DNA of 64,000 nt, taken from positions 3,844,001 to 3,908,000 of the forward strand of contig NZ_CP087203.1 of assembly GCF_026016325.1 (NCBI RefSeq), in the 5' to 3' direction. Of the stretch, positions 48,494 to 58,051 are shown piece after piece. Each line of letters opens with the position of its first letter. The first letter of the stretch is position 1. Origin of the DNA: Pseudomonas sp. B21-056 (GTDB taxonomy: Bacteria; Pseudomonadota; Gammaproteobacteria; Pseudomonadales; Pseudomonadaceae). The notes beneath the pieces were generated by a model. The model worked only from the letters and a program-made list of their open reading frames with translations. It did no database searches and had not been told where the DNA came from. The position numbers and the translations under genes are program-made.

Positions 48494-49051
48494 TCAGGCC
48501 TTTTTGTGCTGCTCGACCCACTTGCCATAGGCATTGATGAACTTCTGCAGAAAAGGCTTCACCGATTCCGACAGGTTGCCCGCCTCGTCGAACGCCGTGC
48601 CGGCATTGCTCAGGTAGCCTTCCGGTTGCTGCATGCACGGCACGTCGAGGAACACCAGGGACTGGCGCAGATGATGGTTGGCGCCAAACCCGCCGATAGC
48701 GCCCGGCGATGCGCTGATCACCGCACCCGGTTTGCCGCTCAGGCAGCTCTGGCCGTAGGGACGCGAACCGACGTCGATGGCGTTTTTCAGCGGTGCCGGC
48801 ACCGAGCGGTTGTATTCCGGCGTGACGAACAGCAAGGCGTCGGCTGCGCCCACCCGCTGACGGAAGGTGCTATAGGCCGCCGGGGGCGAGGCATCGATGT
48901 CTTCGTTGTAGAGCGGCAGGTCGCCGATCTCGACGATCTCCAGTTTCAGGTTGGCGGGCGCCAGATCCGCCAGGGCCAATGCCACCTTGCGATTGATCGA
49001 AGCCTTGCGCAGGCTTCCCACTAAAACGGCCACTGTATAGACATTACTCAT
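48494..49051 (-). CDS. NAD(P)H-dependent FMN reductase (ChrR-like)
   Basis: A 185-residue flavodoxin-like flavin reductase. The FMN-phosphate loop is VGSLRKASINRKVA near residue 12, with FVTPEYNRSVPAPLKNAIDVGSR for the isoalloxazine site and SASPGAIGGFGANHHLRQSLV later. It resembles ChrR/YieF quinone and chromate reductases rather than ArsH, which is longer. It is not clearly linked to arsRB because a long palindrome separates them. Confidence 0.9.
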   Translation of the reverse strand: MSNVYTVAVLVGSLRKASINRKVALALADLAPANLKLEIVEIGDLPLYNEDIDASPPAAYSTFRQRVGAADALLFVTPEYNRSVPAPLKNAIDVGSRPYGQSCLSGKPGAVISASPGAIGGFGANHHLRQSLVFLDVPCMQQPEGYLSNAGTAFDEAGNLSESVKPFLQKFINAYGKWVEQHKKA

Positions 49052-49233
49052 TAGATGTTCTCGTCCAGGGATTAAAGGGAATCTACTTATAGATGATCGG
49101 GCGGACTATTGGACCAGCGGGAATCCGAAAACCTGCCGTCTGGACTATTTTTTTTATGTAGGAAAACTTACCGCGCATGAGCAGGGTCTACAGAACCGCA
49201 AATCGAGTGATCTATTTCCAGAGGTTCTAAGCA

Positions 49234-49467
49234 ATGGCAGCAGTACTTGTCGGACAATTTCATGCGCGGGACGCCGAAGGTCGCGTCTATTCCGTGCATG
49301 AATTCCAGGAATCGACCCCGTCGCCGGACGGAAACGGCAAGGAGCCTGTCACCACTTACAAACTGGCCATCGGTGATCGGGTCAGCAAGCTCGATGAAGA
49401 CAGGTTCCTGCTGGTGCAGTCCGGTATCGAACTGGTGCGCGAACCCGAACCACAAATAGCTTTATGA
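49234..49467 (+). CDS. Small conserved-looking hypothetical protein (77 residues)
   Basis: A good AGAGG ribosome site precedes the ATG at 49234. The sequence is acidic and soluble, with a beta-rich look (VLVGQFHARDAEGRVYSVHE, TYKLAIGDRVSKLDEDRF) and no known motif. Codon use fits the surrounding genes, and the 182-bp upstream gap leaves room for its own promoter. Function unknown. Confidence 0.75.
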   Translation: MAAVLVGQFHARDAEGRVYSVHEFQESTPSPDGNGKEPVTTYKLAIGDRVSKLDEDRFLLVQSGIELVREPEPQIAL

Positions 49468-49545
49468 CATAAGCAGAAGTCATGCCCGGACTTGGGTTAG
49501 GATTCAGCCATTCAATGGCTCACCTGCCGCACATGGACTTCTTGC

Positions 49546-50439
49546 ATGCGATTACGCCACATCGAAGTGATCCAGGCGCTGTTGCAGACCGGCCACCTCG
49601 GCACGGCGGCCGAATGGCTGCAATTGCCGGTCGCTGAAGTCGAGTCGACCCTGCGCGATGCCGAAGCTCAACTGGGCTTCATGCTGTTCGCCAGCGTGCG
49701 CGGACGCTTGCAGGCCACTCGCGAAGCCCTTGAACTGCGTGACGGCATCACGGGCGTGTACGACGCCCTCGAGCCGGTGCAGCGCTTGGCCAGCAGCTTG
49801 AAACACTATCAGGCGCCGCCCCTGCGAATCATCTGCACCCCGCCACTGGCCCAGCAATTGTTGCCCCGCAGCATGGCCGCCCTGCGCCGCCGCTATCCGG
49901 ATGCGCCTTGCACGCTGCTCAGCCAGCCGACCCGGGAGATCGTCCGCAGCCTGCTGCTGCGCGACAGCGACCTGGGTCTGAGCCTGCATGACCCTGAACA
50001 TCCCGACATCCATTGTCAGATGATCGCCCAGGGCAAACTGCAATTGCTCGCCCCTCACGGCTGGCTGCAACCCAGACAGAAGTACATTTCGCTTCAGGAT
50101 CTTGCGGGCCAGTCACTGGTAGGCCTGGACGGTCATGACCCGCTGAGCCCTGCGTTCGACCATAAACTCGGAGCGCTGCGCCCGGCGCCGGTGATCCAGA
50201 TCCGTGTGCAGACCCATCAGATGATGCGCGCCATGGTCGAGGCCGGCGAAGGCCTGGCCATCGTCGACCCCTTTACCGCCTCGGGCGCCAAAGGTGGCGG
50301 GCTGGACGTATGCCCGGTGTCGCCTGCCATTCCCATCTGCCTCTACGCCCTGCGCCTGACCGGCACGCCCGCTTCACCCACGCTCCAATCGCTGCTGGAG
50401 TTGGTTACGGAACAAGCCGAGGCGTTGCTGAGCCATTGA
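49546..50439 (+). CDS. LysR-family transcriptional regulator
   Basis: 297 residues: a helix-turn-helix at about 1-60 (MRLRHIEVIQALLQTGHLGT) with a less canonical recognition helix (LQLPVAEVESTLRDAE), and an effector domain at 90-290 (LRIICTPPLAQQLLPRSM, MVEAGEGLAIVDPFTA). The RVQTHQMMRAMVEAGEG segment is typical of amino-acid-sensing LysR members. No divergent target is adjacent; its 3' end overlaps the convergent GNAT gene by 35 bp. Confidence 0.88.
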   Translation: MRLRHIEVIQALLQTGHLGTAAEWLQLPVAEVESTLRDAEAQLGFMLFASVRGRLQATREALELRDGITGVYDALEPVQRLASSLKHYQAPPLRIICTPPLAQQLLPRSMAALRRRYPDAPCTLLSQPTREIVRSLLLRDSDLGLSLHDPEHPDIHCQMIAQGKLQLLAPHGWLQPRQKYISLQDLAGQSLVGLDGHDPLSPAFDHKLGALRPAPVIQIRVQTHQMMRAMVEAGEGLAIVDPFTASGAKGGGLDVCPVSPAIPICLYALRLTGTPASPTLQSLLELVTEQAEALLSH

Positions 50440-51019
50440 CCGACATGCCCAGCGGATCGTCGAACAACCGGTACCAGAACAAGGCCACTTCGGCGGTGTG
50501 CCGGTCGATCCCGCGATAACGCAGGTGATCGATGCCGCCGAGCACATAGCCGCAGCGCTCATAAAGCCGACAAGCCCCCAGGTTGTTATTCTGGGTTTCC
50601 AGCATGATCCCTGGCAGCTTTTTCTTGCGGCTCCAGAATTGCGCCACGTCGAGCAAGGCCTTGGCCACCCCATGGCGACGGGCCGGGGCATGCACCGCCA
50701 ATTCGTCGATGTGGGCGAAGCCGTTCCAGTTGGTGCTGACCACCAGATGCCCCACCGGCTGGTCGTCCAGGTAGGCCATGAAGATTTCACTGTCCGGAGC
50801 GTCGCGGAAGCTGCTGAACTCTTCCGGATCGATGCCGTAGCACTTCTGATACGGGACAATGGGCGTTACTGGCCACTGGCTCACGGCACGGCCGATCTGC
50901 GCAGTGCCATAGGCGCCGACTTCAAAACTGAAATCACTGCCCCAGATATAGGCAGCGAAGCCATCATCGACGACCCGCACCGACAGGCCGGGGTGTTTGG
51001 GATTCATGACCGACTGCAT
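50405..51019 (-). CDS. GNAT-family N-acetyltransferase
   Basis: 204 residues from the ATG at 51019 (GAGGA 12 bp before it); in-frame ATGs at 51037 and 51007 are alternatives. The acetyl-CoA site is HIDELAVHAPARRHGVAKAL (motif A, with a R-R-x-G-x-A loop), followed by LETQNNNLGACRLYERCGY (motif B). An N-terminal half of ~85 residues precedes it. The substrate is unknown. It is convergent with, and overlaps by 35 bp, the LysR gene. Confidence 0.9.
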   Translation of the reverse strand: MQSVMNPKHPGLSVRVVDDGFAAYIWGSDFSFEVGAYGTAQIGRAVSQWPVTPIVPYQKCYGIDPEEFSSFRDAPDSEIFMAYLDDQPVGHLVVSTNWNGFAHIDELAVHAPARRHGVAKALLDVAQFWSRKKKLPGIMLETQNNNLGACRLYERCGYVLGGIDHLRYRGIDRHTAEVALFWYRLFDDPLGMSVNGSATPRLVP

Positions 51020-51191
51020 ACTGGGAAACGTCCTCATTCCTTGAGCCAACCAACGGCGCGTTGCAATCCATTGCCTTTGCCTCTCGAAACTGTGCCCATC
51101 AAGCGGCTACCCCTGGACTGCCGTTACCTCAGGTTAGAAGGTACTGACGATTGTGGCGAGAAATGAACAATAAACGATGACACCACCCCCT

Positions 51192-51281
51192 TGTGGGAGC
51201 GAGCCTGCTCGCGATAGCGGTGGGTCAGTCACATCACCGGTGGCTGACCCACCGCTATCGCGAGCAGGCTCGCTCCCACAG
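51192..51281. repeat. REP pair
   Basis: A forward REP at 51192 and an inverted REP ending at 51281, in the 271-bp gap between the dnaQ stop and the GNAT start; nothing else was seen in that gap apart from the presumed GNAT promoter side. Confidence 0.93.
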
Positions 51282-51290
51282 GGAATTGCC

Positions 51291-52052
51291 TCAATTCGCC
51301 ATGGACTGCGACTCAACCAACTGCGTCCACAACGCCGGGGCACCAGCGGACTTGGCGATGGCTTCCAGGCGCGCGGCATGTTCGGCCAGGTCAGTTTCAC
51401 TGGCGCGGATGATGCGGGCGGGCTGACGGTTGGCAGGCAAGCGCCGAATTTCCGTGGCCTGGCCGCCCGAGCCTTCGCCGACCCCATTGCCGTCCGAAGC
51501 GTTGCCGGCCAGGGACAGGCTGGTCTGGCCACCGGTCATGGTCAGGTAGACGTCGGCAAGGATCTCGGAGTCGAGCAAGGCGCCGTGCAGTTCACGGCCG
51601 GAGTTGTCGACGTCGTAGCGCTTGCACAAGGCGTCGAGGCTGTTGCGCTGACCCGGGTGCCGCTCCCGGGCCATCAACAGGGTGTCGAGGATGGTGCAAT
51701 GCCGGGTGATGTCGGCCCGGTCGTGCTGGCCCATCAGGGCGAACTCGTTGTTGATGAAGCCAACGTCGAACGCCGCGTTATGGATGATCAGCTGCGCGCC
51801 CTGGATGAACTCGAAGAATTCATCGGCCACTTCGGAAAAACGCGGCTTGCCCACCAGGAACTCGTTGGTGATGCCGTGGACGCCGATAGCGCCCTCGTCA
51901 CTTTCGCGGTCCGGTTGCAGGTAGACGTGGAAATGGCGACCGGTCAGTCGCCGACCGATCAGCTCGACACAGCCGATCTCGATAATCCGGTGACCATCGG
52001 TCACCGGCATGCCGGTGGTTTCGGTATCCAGTACAACAGATCTGTTGGCCAT
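51291..52052 (-). CDS. dnaQ: DNA polymerase III epsilon subunit (proofreading exonuclease)
   Basis: 253 residues. DEDDh exonuclease motifs: LDTETTG near residue 8 (Exo I), IHNAAFDVGFINNE (Exo II) and LHGALLDSEILADVY (Exo III, with the catalytic His and last Asp). The C-terminal ~50 residues should bind the alpha subunit. Order and orientation relative to rnhA match other pseudomonads, but here a palindromic repeat (52131-52270) lies between dnaQ and rnhA. Confidence 0.96.
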   Translation of the reverse strand: MANRSVVLDTETTGMPVTDGHRIIEIGCVELIGRRLTGRHFHVYLQPDRESDEGAIGVHGITNEFLVGKPRFSEVADEFFEFIQGAQLIIHNAAFDVGFINNEFALMGQHDRADITRHCTILDTLLMARERHPGQRNSLDALCKRYDVDNSGRELHGALLDSEILADVYLTMTGGQTSLSLAGNASDGNGVGEGSGGQATEIRRLPANRQPARIIRASETDLAEHAARLEAIAKSAGAPALWTQLVESQSMAN

Positions 52053-52130
52053 CAGTGTTCAGCTCTCAACGGGCGTGCTTGCAAAAGCCGGGATGGTAAC
52101 ACGCTCACGGAAATGGCTGGCCGCAGCTTT

Positions 52131-52270
52131 TGTGGCGAGGGGATTTATTGTGGCGAGGGGATTTATCCCCGTTGGGGTGCGAAGCAACCCTAAAACCTGA
52201 CATCTCGGTGTATCAGGAAATTTGGGTGGGGCCGCTTCGCGCCCCAGCGGGGATAAATCCCCTCGCCACA
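52131..52270. repeat. Palindromic repeat, TGTGGCGAGGGGATTTAT family, with duplicated end
   Basis: A standard copy from 52149 to 52270 preceded by an exact extra TGTGGCGAGGGGATTTAT (18 bp) at 52131-52148. Its inner arms are more diverged (GTTGGGGTGCGAAGCAACCC; GGGGCCGCTTCGCGCCCC). Confidence 0.92.
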
Positions 52271-52301
52271 AGGTATACATGCCCAATTAAACAGGGCTGC
52301 A

Positions 52302-52754
52302 TCAAGCCTGCTTGTAACCCCGCACCTCATCCACCCCACGGTTGGCCAACTGGTCGGCCCGTTCGTTGCCGTGGTGGCCGATGTGCCCGCGCACCCATTT
52401 CCAGGTGACGTTATGGCGGTTGACCTGCTCGTCCAGCAGTTTCCACAGGTCGGCATTCTTGACCGGTTCCTTCGCGGCCGTCTTCCAGCCGCGCTTCTTC
52501 CAGTTGGCCATCCACTCGTTGATGCCTTTCATCACGTACTGCGAGTCGGTCACCAGCAGTACATCGCAGGGGCGTTTGAGCTCTTCCAGGCCGCGGATGG
52601 CGCCCATCAATTCCATGCGATTGTTGGTGGTATTGGCTTCGCCGCCCCAGAGTTCCTTCTCCACGCCCTTGCAGACCAACAGCGCGCCCCAGCCGCCCGG
52701 ACCAGGGTTGCCCTTGCAGGCGCCGTCAGTGAAAAGTTCTACGCTATCGCTCAT
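52302..52754 (-). CDS. rnhA: Ribonuclease HI
   Basis: 150 residues from the ATG at 52754 ([18 protein letters not shown]); an ATG two codons upstream is possible. Removes RNA from RNA:DNA hybrids. Catalytic carboxylates are visible in [16 protein letters not shown] (D10), [10 protein letters not shown] (Glu), LVTDSQYV (Asp) and [10 protein letters not shown] (Asp). It lies downstream of the methyltransferase gene on the same strand. Confidence 0.96.
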   Translation of the reverse strand: MSDSVELFTDGACKGNPGPGGWGALLVCKGVEKELWGGEANTTNNRMELMGAIRGLEELKRPCDVLLVTDSQYVMKGINEWMANWKKRGWKTAAKEPVKNADLWKLLDEQVNRHNVTWKWVRGHIGHHGNERADQLANRGVDEVRGYKQA

Positions 52755-52843
52755 GCCCATCCATCCAGAAAAAATGCAAAGGCCTGCCGGTCGGGACCGC
52801 CAACCTCCAGGTTGGCAATGCCGGGCAGGCCATCAGAAAACGG

Positions 52844-53602
52844 TTATGGCTCGATATGGCGACGATTGACCTTGGCCATCGGCAAGGGAATCAGCTTGCC
52901 CATCGGCTCGCGTCGCACCTGACGCACCGGGCGCAGCCCGACCGCGATCTTGCGCGCCACCAGCAGATAAAAGCCGCCACCGGACAGTTGCCAGTCGCCA
53001 GCCCTGCGCTCCCACCCGGCCAGGCGGGCTTGCCACTTGGGCGACGCGAGCGGCGGACGATAGCACCCGAAGCGGCGTTTCTCCAGCGCGAAGCCCAGCA
53101 GGTTGAGCCAGTCGCCCACCCTGGAGGCCGAGATGCAGCGGGCCTGGCGCAAGGCATCGTGGGCGAAGACATGGCGCAGCCCCCAGGTGCTCCAGGGGTT
53201 GAGGCCGATGATCAACAGATGCCCCCCCGGGCGCACGCTGCTGGCGGCTTCACGCAGCAGGCCGTGGGGCGACAGGCAGAAATCCAGGCCGTGCTGCATC
53301 ACCACCACGTCGGCGGCGTGCTCGCTCAACGGCCAGGCCTGCTCTTCGCAGACGATCTCCACCCCGGGCAGCGGTGCGCCCAGGCGCACGTTGCGCTGGA
53401 CCTGCGGCGCCGACGGCGGCGTCTGCGCCGACGGCCCGTAATGCACCAGGTAACCACCGAAGAAGCGACCCAGCTCGTCTTCGAGCATGCGCCGTTCTTC
53501 TTCCAGCAAAAATTGCCCGACGGGGCCGGACAGCCACTCACGGGCCGCGCTGATCAACGCCAGCCAGTCGGGATCGGCCTGAGCGAACGCTTCGTCAGTC
53601 AT
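52844..53602 (-). CDS. SAM-dependent methyltransferase (class I), unknown substrate
   Basis: 252 residues from the ATG at 53602, with GGAG 6 bp before it; an ATG at 53614 is less likely. The Rossmann core is degenerate at motif I but shows [17 protein letters not shown] (motif II region) and [31 protein letters not shown] motifs III-IV (split here for length: [22 protein letters not shown]). Similar proteins occupy the same site between gloB and rnhA across Pseudomonas. The C-terminal tail is basic ([18 protein letters not shown]). It is divergent from gloB. Confidence 0.85.
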   Translation of the reverse strand: MTDEAFAQADPDWLALISAAREWLSGPVGQFLLEEERRMLEDELGRFFGGYLVHYGPSAQTPPSAPQVQRNVRLGAPLPGVEIVCEEQAWPLSEHAADVVVMQHGLDFCLSPHGLLREAASSVRPGGHLLIIGLNPWSTWGLRHVFAHDALRQARCISASRVGDWLNLLGFALEKRRFGCYRPPLASPKWQARLAGWERRAGDWQLSGGGFYLLVARKIAVGLRPVRQVRREPMGKLIPLPMAKVNRRHIEP

Positions 53603-53667
53603 TGCATTCTCCAACGCGTCAGGAAGTTCTAAGATGCGCCTTTGTTTTCCGCTTGGCGAATTCCGCG

Positions 53668-54435
53668 ATGATACAGATCAGTGCCCTGCCCGCCTTCACC
53701 GATAACTACATCTGGTTGTTACAGGATCACTCCAGCCACCGTTGCGCCGTGGTCGATCCCGGTGACGCCGCGCCGGTCCAGGCCTGGCTCGACGCCCACC
53801 CGGGCTGGGTCTTGAGCGACATCCTGATCACCCACCATCATCATGATCACGTCGGCGGCGTCCAGGCGCTGAAAAATGCGACGAACGCCACCGTCCACGG
53901 CCCTGCCAGCGAGAACATCCCGGCGCGAGACATAGCGCTCGAGGACAACGACCAGGTCAAGGTGCTCGGCCTGGACTTCGATGTCTACGCCGTGCCCGGC
54001 CATACACTGGGGCATATCGCCTATTACCACCATGGCCTGCTGTTCTGCGGCGACACCCTGTTCGCCGCCGGCTGCGGGCGGCTCTTCGAAGGCACGCCGC
54101 AGCAGATGCACCACTCCCTCGGCCGCCTCGCCGCCCTGCCGGAGGATACGCTGGTCTACTGCACCCACGAATACACCCTCAGCAACCTGAAATTCGCCGC
54201 TGCGGTGGAGCCGGACAACCCGGATATCGCCGCCCGCCTGGAAAAAGTCAGCCGGCAACGCAACGACGGCGTGATGACCCTGCCTTCGACCCTGGCCCTG
54301 GAAAAACTCACCAATCCATTCCTGCGCACCGCTGAAACATCCGTTAAACAAAAAGCAGACGAACGGAACGGCCAGCGTAACGGGACGCCGAGTGAGGTTT
54401 TTGCGGCCTTGAGGGCCTGGAAAGATAAGTTCTAA
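53668..54435 (+). CDS. gloB: Hydroxyacylglutathione hydrolase (glyoxalase II)
   Basis: 255 residues from the ATG at 53668 ([18 protein letters not shown]). A metallo-beta-lactamase fold with the metal motif [10 protein letters not shown], then [11 protein letters not shown] and [13 protein letters not shown] with their metal ligands, and [14 protein letters not shown]. Hydrolyses S-lactoylglutathione to lactate and glutathione in methylglyoxal detoxification. It is divergent from the methyltransferase gene (65 bp between starts). Confidence 0.96.
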   Translation: MIQISALPAFTDNYIWLLQDHSSHRCAVVDPGDAAPVQAWLDAHPGWVLSDILITHHHHDHVGGVQALKNATNATVHGPASENIPARDIALEDNDQVKVLGLDFDVYAVPGHTLGHIAYYHHGLLFCGDTLFAAGCGRLFEGTPQQMHHSLGRLAALPEDTLVYCTHEYTLSNLKFAAAVEPDNPDIAARLEKVSRQRNDGVMTLPSTLALEKLTNPFLRTAETSVKQKADERNGQRNGTPSEVFAALRAWKDKF

Positions 54436-54469
54436 GGTCCCTGTCGACTGATACAAAAATTCTGAATGG

Positions 54470-54498
54470 TTGACCTGTTGGGGTGCGCTTTCTAGAAT
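54470..54498 (+). promoter_or_regulatory. mltD: Sigma-70 promoter for mltD
   Basis: TTGACC, a 17-bp spacer, then TAGAAT, 36 bp before the mltD start. Five of six bases match at each hexamer. Confidence 0.75.
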
Positions 54499-54534
54499 CG
54501 GCCGACATTTTTGCCCGGAACTTACTTCCAGCCA

Positions 54535-55995
54535 ATGTCGTCATCCATACGCAGGTCCGTCCCGTCAGCCTCATTGACCCGCCTGGCTCAAGCCATCGCG
54601 GTGGCTGTGTCCGCCATTCTGGCGGGCTGCCAGAGCTCGGGCCAGATGCCTCAGACCGACACGGCCACGCCGAAGAACATGGCGGCCCGGGCCAAGCAGA
54701 AGCCGGTCTGGCTCAGCGAGAAGCCTACCCCCCAGGTACCCCAGGACATCTGGGAGCGCATGCGCCAGGGCTTCCAGCTGCAGGAAACCGCCGGGGTCAA
54801 CCCGCGTATCGAGCAACAGCGGCTGTGGTTCGCCAGCAACCCTTCGTTCCTCGAAGGTGCCGGTGAACGCGGCAGCCTGTACATGCACTACATCGTCGAA
54901 CGCCTTGAAGAACGCAACATGCCTCTGGAGCTGGCGCTGCTGCCGGTGATCGAAAGCGCCTACAACCCCATGGCCTATTCCCGGGCCAACGCAGTAGGGC
55001 TGTGGCAGTTCATCCCGTCCACCGGGCGTTACTTCAACCTGCGCCAGACCCGTTTCTATGACGGGCGTCGCGACATCACCGCCTCCACCACGGCCGCCAT
55101 GGATTACCTGACGCGCCTGCACGACATGTTCAACGGTGACTGGCTGTTGGCGCTGGCTGCCTACAATGCCGGCGAAGGCACGGTCAGCCGCGCCATCGAG
55201 CGCAACGAAAAGCTTGGCCTGCCCACCGACTACTGGAACCTGCCGCTGCCGGCCGAGACCCAGGCCTATGTGCCCAAGCTGCTGGCGCTGTCCCAGGTGG
55301 TGCTCGCCCCCGATGCCTATGGCGTGAACCTCAACCCGATCGCCAACGAGCCCTATTTCCAGGTCGTCGAGATCAACCAGCGCATGGACCTGTCCAAGGT
55401 CGCGGCGGTGGCCAACATCGACGAAGACGAGCTGTTCCAGCTCAACCCGGCCTTCAAGCAACGCACCACCATCGACGGCCCGCAGCACCTGCTGGTGCCT
55501 ACTTCCAAGGCCCAGTTGCTGACCGCCAGCCTGTCGACCATGCGCCCGGAAGAACTGATCAGCCAGCGCTCGCTCAAACCGGTTTTCGAGACCGCCGATG
55601 ACAGCGAAGTGGAAGGCGTCCGGCGCAGCTACCGGGTCAAGCGTGGTGACAACCTGGCCCAGATCGCCAAGGCCAACAACGTCCAGACCAAGGACCTGCA
55701 ACGCTGGAACAAGCTCAGCGGCAACAAGCTCAAGGTCGGCCAGACCCTGGTGATGCAGGACGCCAAGACCACCAAGGCAAGCAAGTCCACGGGTAAGCGC
55801 ATCAACACCGTGGTGGCCGCCAACAGCAAGGACCAGAAGAAGCCGCAGACCCAGTACAAGGTCCAGCAGGGCGACTCGTTATACGTGGTCGCCAAGCGCT
55901 TCAACGTCGAGATGCAGCACCTCAAGCGCTGGAACCCCCGCATGGGCAAGGCCCTCAAGCCTGGACAGATGCTGACGGTCTACTCCCCACATTGA
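54535..55995 (+). CDS. mltD: Membrane-bound lytic murein transglycosylase D
   Basis: 486 residues from the ATG at 54535. A lipoprotein signal ends in ILAGC (lipid-modified Cys near residue 33). The SLT domain (about 110-260) has the catalytic Glu in LLPVIESAYNP, then AVGLWQFIPSTGRYFNL and LALAAYNAGEGTV. Two LysM peptidoglycan-binding repeats lie at about 362-408 (YRVKRGDNLAQIAKANNV) and 439-483 (YKVQQGDSLYVVAKRFNV). It cleaves murein glycan strands to 1,6-anhydro ends in the periplasm. Confidence 0.95.
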   Translation: MSSSIRRSVPSASLTRLAQAIAVAVSAILAGCQSSGQMPQTDTATPKNMAARAKQKPVWLSEKPTPQVPQDIWERMRQGFQLQETAGVNPRIEQQRLWFASNPSFLEGAGERGSLYMHYIVERLEERNMPLELALLPVIESAYNPMAYSRANAVGLWQFIPSTGRYFNLRQTRFYDGRRDITASTTAAMDYLTRLHDMFNGDWLLALAAYNAGEGTVSRAIERNEKLGLPTDYWNLPLPAETQAYVPKLLALSQVVLAPDAYGVNLNPIANEPYFQVVEINQRMDLSKVAAVANIDEDELFQLNPAFKQRTTIDGPQHLLVPTSKAQLLTASLSTMRPEELISQRSLKPVFETADDSEVEGVRRSYRVKRGDNLAQIAKANNVQTKDLQRWNKLSGNKLKVGQTLVMQDAKTTKASKSTGKRINTVVAANSKDQKKPQTQYKVQQGDSLYVVAKRFNVEMQHLKRWNPRMGKALKPGQMLTVYSPH

Positions 55996-56008
55996 TGGGG
56001 CAGTGTTT

Positions 56009-56139
56009 TGTAGGAGCTGTGTAGGAGCTGTCGAGCGAAGCGAGGCTGCGATCTTTTGATCTTGTTTCTTCAAGCGTCCACTCTCGATTCAACTGGCAGG
56101 GGAAAGATCGCAGCCTCGTTTCACTCGACAGCTCCTACA
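56009..56139. repeat. Palindromic repeat, TGTAGGAGCTG family, with duplicated end
   Basis: The arms TGTAGGAGCTGTCGAGCGAA and its near-complement flank AAGATCGCAGCCTCG / CGAGGCTGCGATCTT. The outer 11 bp (TGTAGGAGCTG) are present twice in direct order at 56009 and 56020. It lies between mltD and nppA1, where it might separate the two units. Confidence 0.9.
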
Positions 56140-56218
56140 GGGTCTGCTTTTTCCTGCCGATACAAGCTGTTACTGTACAGGCCATAAAAGCCCAAGCCGC
56201 CTGGATCGGATACCAGAC

Positions 56219-58051
56219 TTGATACGTCCCCTCCTCCTGTTCCTGATCAGCCTGGCCCTGAGTTTCCCCGCCAGTGCAACCATCAGCGAAAGCCATGGCT
56301 ACGCACAATTCGGCACGCTCAAGTACCCGGCCCGATTCACCCACTTCGACTGGGTCAACCCGCAAGCGCCCAAGGGCGGCACCTTGCGGGTCATGGCATT
56401 CGGCACCTTCGATACACTCAACCCCTACACCTTCAAGGGCAGCAGCCCGGTTTCCACGCCCAATTTCCTGCAGTACGGCATCAACGAGCTGAACGAACCG
56501 TTGATGGTCGGCACGGGCCAGTACGCGCCCTCGGGCGATGAGCCCACCTCGAGCTACGGCCTGATCGCCCAGAGCGTGGAATACAGCGACGACCGCAGTT
56601 GGGTGGTGTTCAACCTGCGACCCGAAGCGCGGTTTCACGATGGCGTGCCGATCACCGCCTATGATGTAGCGTTCTCCTACAGAACGCTGCTCAAAGAAGG
56701 CCACCCGCAATACCGCACCAACCTCCAGGAAGTGCTGCGGGTCGATATCCTCAACCCGCTGAAAATCCGTTTCGTCTTCAAGCGCGCGGGCAATCCGTTG
56801 CTGATCCTGCGCTTGGGCGAGCTGCCGGTGCTGCCCCAGCATTACTGGGAACACCGCGACTTTAAGGCCACCACCTTCGAGCCGCCCCTGGGCAGCGGCC
56901 CTTACCGCATCACCAAAGTACAGCCAGGTCGCCAATTGGTGTTCGAGCGCGTCAAGGATTACTGGGGCAAGGACCTGCCGGTCAATCGCGGCAAGTACAA
57001 CTTCAACCGGATGGAGGTGGAGTTCTATCGCGACAGCGACGTAGCCTTCGAAGCCTTCAAGGCCGGTGAGTTCGACATCTACATCGAACACCAGGCCAAG
57101 AACTGGGCCAACGGCTATGACTTTCCGGCGGTCAACCGCGGCGATGTGATCAAGGCGCAGATTCCCCACCAGATCCCGACCCAGACCCAGGGCCTGTTCA
57201 TGAACACCCGGCGCAGCACGTTTGCCGAGGTCAAGGTGCGAGAGGCCCTGGGGTTGATGTTCGACTTCGAGTGGACCAACCGCACGCTGTTCAGCAGCGC
57301 CTACAAACGCACCCTCAGTTACTACCCCAACAGCGAATTTTCCGCCAGCGGCCTGCCGCTGGGCCACGAATGGCTGTTGCTCAAGCCGTACCGCGAACAA
57401 TTGCCGCCCCGACTGTTTACCGAACCCTTCAGCCTGCCCCATACCGACGGTCGCGGCATTCCCCGGGAAACCCTGCGCAAGGCCCTCGGGTTGCTGAAAG
57501 AGGCCGGATGGACCCTCAGCGGCCAGCGCCTGTTGAATGCCGACGGCAAGCCCCTGAGTTTCGAGATCCTGCTGGTGAACCCGAACCTGGAGCGCATCCT
57601 GCAGCCCTATGTCGAGAACCTCGCCAACATTGGCATCCAGGCCCGCCTGCGCACGGTGGATCGCGCCCAGTACAAACAGCGCCTGGACCAGTTCGATTTC
57701 GACATGGTCCTGCTGACCCTGAACCAGACGCTCAGCCCGGGCCTGGAGCAATGGCAGTACTTCCACTCCAGCCAGGTCGGGGTCAAGGGCAGCAAGAACT
57801 ACGCCGGGATCGCCAACCCGGTGGTCGACCACCTGCTGGAAAAACTGCTCGCTGCCCAGACCCGCGACGAACAGGTCGCCGCCGGCAAAGCCCTCGACCG
57901 TGTACTGTTGTGGCAGCACTACTGCATTCCCAACTGGTATCTGAATTATCATCGCCTGGCCTACCGTAACCGGTTCGCCTTTGTCACCACGCCGCCCTAC
58001 ACCCTGGGCCTGAGCGCGTGGTGGCTGAAATCTTCGGAGAAAGATCAATGA
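56219..58051 (+). CDS. nppA1: Peptide/nucleoside-peptide ABC transporter, solute-binding protein 1
   Basis: 610 residues from a TTG start at 56219 (M-IRPLLLFLISLALSFPASA), the first available start after the upstream stop, giving a normal signal peptide of about 20 residues. A family 5 (SBP_bac_5) protein of the YejA kind: HFDWVNPQAPKGGTLRVMAF, VFNLRPEARFHDGVPITAYD, LGSGPYRITKVQPGRQLV, VREALGLMFDFEWTNRTLF. In P. aeruginosa NppA1A2BCD imports peptidyl-nucleoside antibiotics and related peptides. It is ~43% like the next protein by eye (no alignment run), and overlaps its gene by 4 bp. Confidence 0.9.
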   Translation: MIRPLLLFLISLALSFPASATISESHGYAQFGTLKYPARFTHFDWVNPQAPKGGTLRVMAFGTFDTLNPYTFKGSSPVSTPNFLQYGINELNEPLMVGTGQYAPSGDEPTSSYGLIAQSVEYSDDRSWVVFNLRPEARFHDGVPITAYDVAFSYRTLLKEGHPQYRTNLQEVLRVDILNPLKIRFVFKRAGNPLLILRLGELPVLPQHYWEHRDFKATTFEPPLGSGPYRITKVQPGRQLVFERVKDYWGKDLPVNRGKYNFNRMEVEFYRDSDVAFEAFKAGEFDIYIEHQAKNWANGYDFPAVNRGDVIKAQIPHQIPTQTQGLFMNTRRSTFAEVKVREALGLMFDFEWTNRTLFSSAYKRTLSYYPNSEFSASGLPLGHEWLLLKPYREQLPPRLFTEPFSLPHTDGRGIPRETLRKALGLLKEAGWTLSGQRLLNADGKPLSFEILLVNPNLERILQPYVENLANIGIQARLRTVDRAQYKQRLDQFDFDMVLLTLNQTLSPGLEQWQYFHSSQVGVKGSKNYAGIANPVVDHLLEKLLAAQTRDEQVAAGKALDRVLLWQHYCIPNWYLNYHRLAYRNRFAFVTTPPYTLGLSAWWLKSSEKDQ

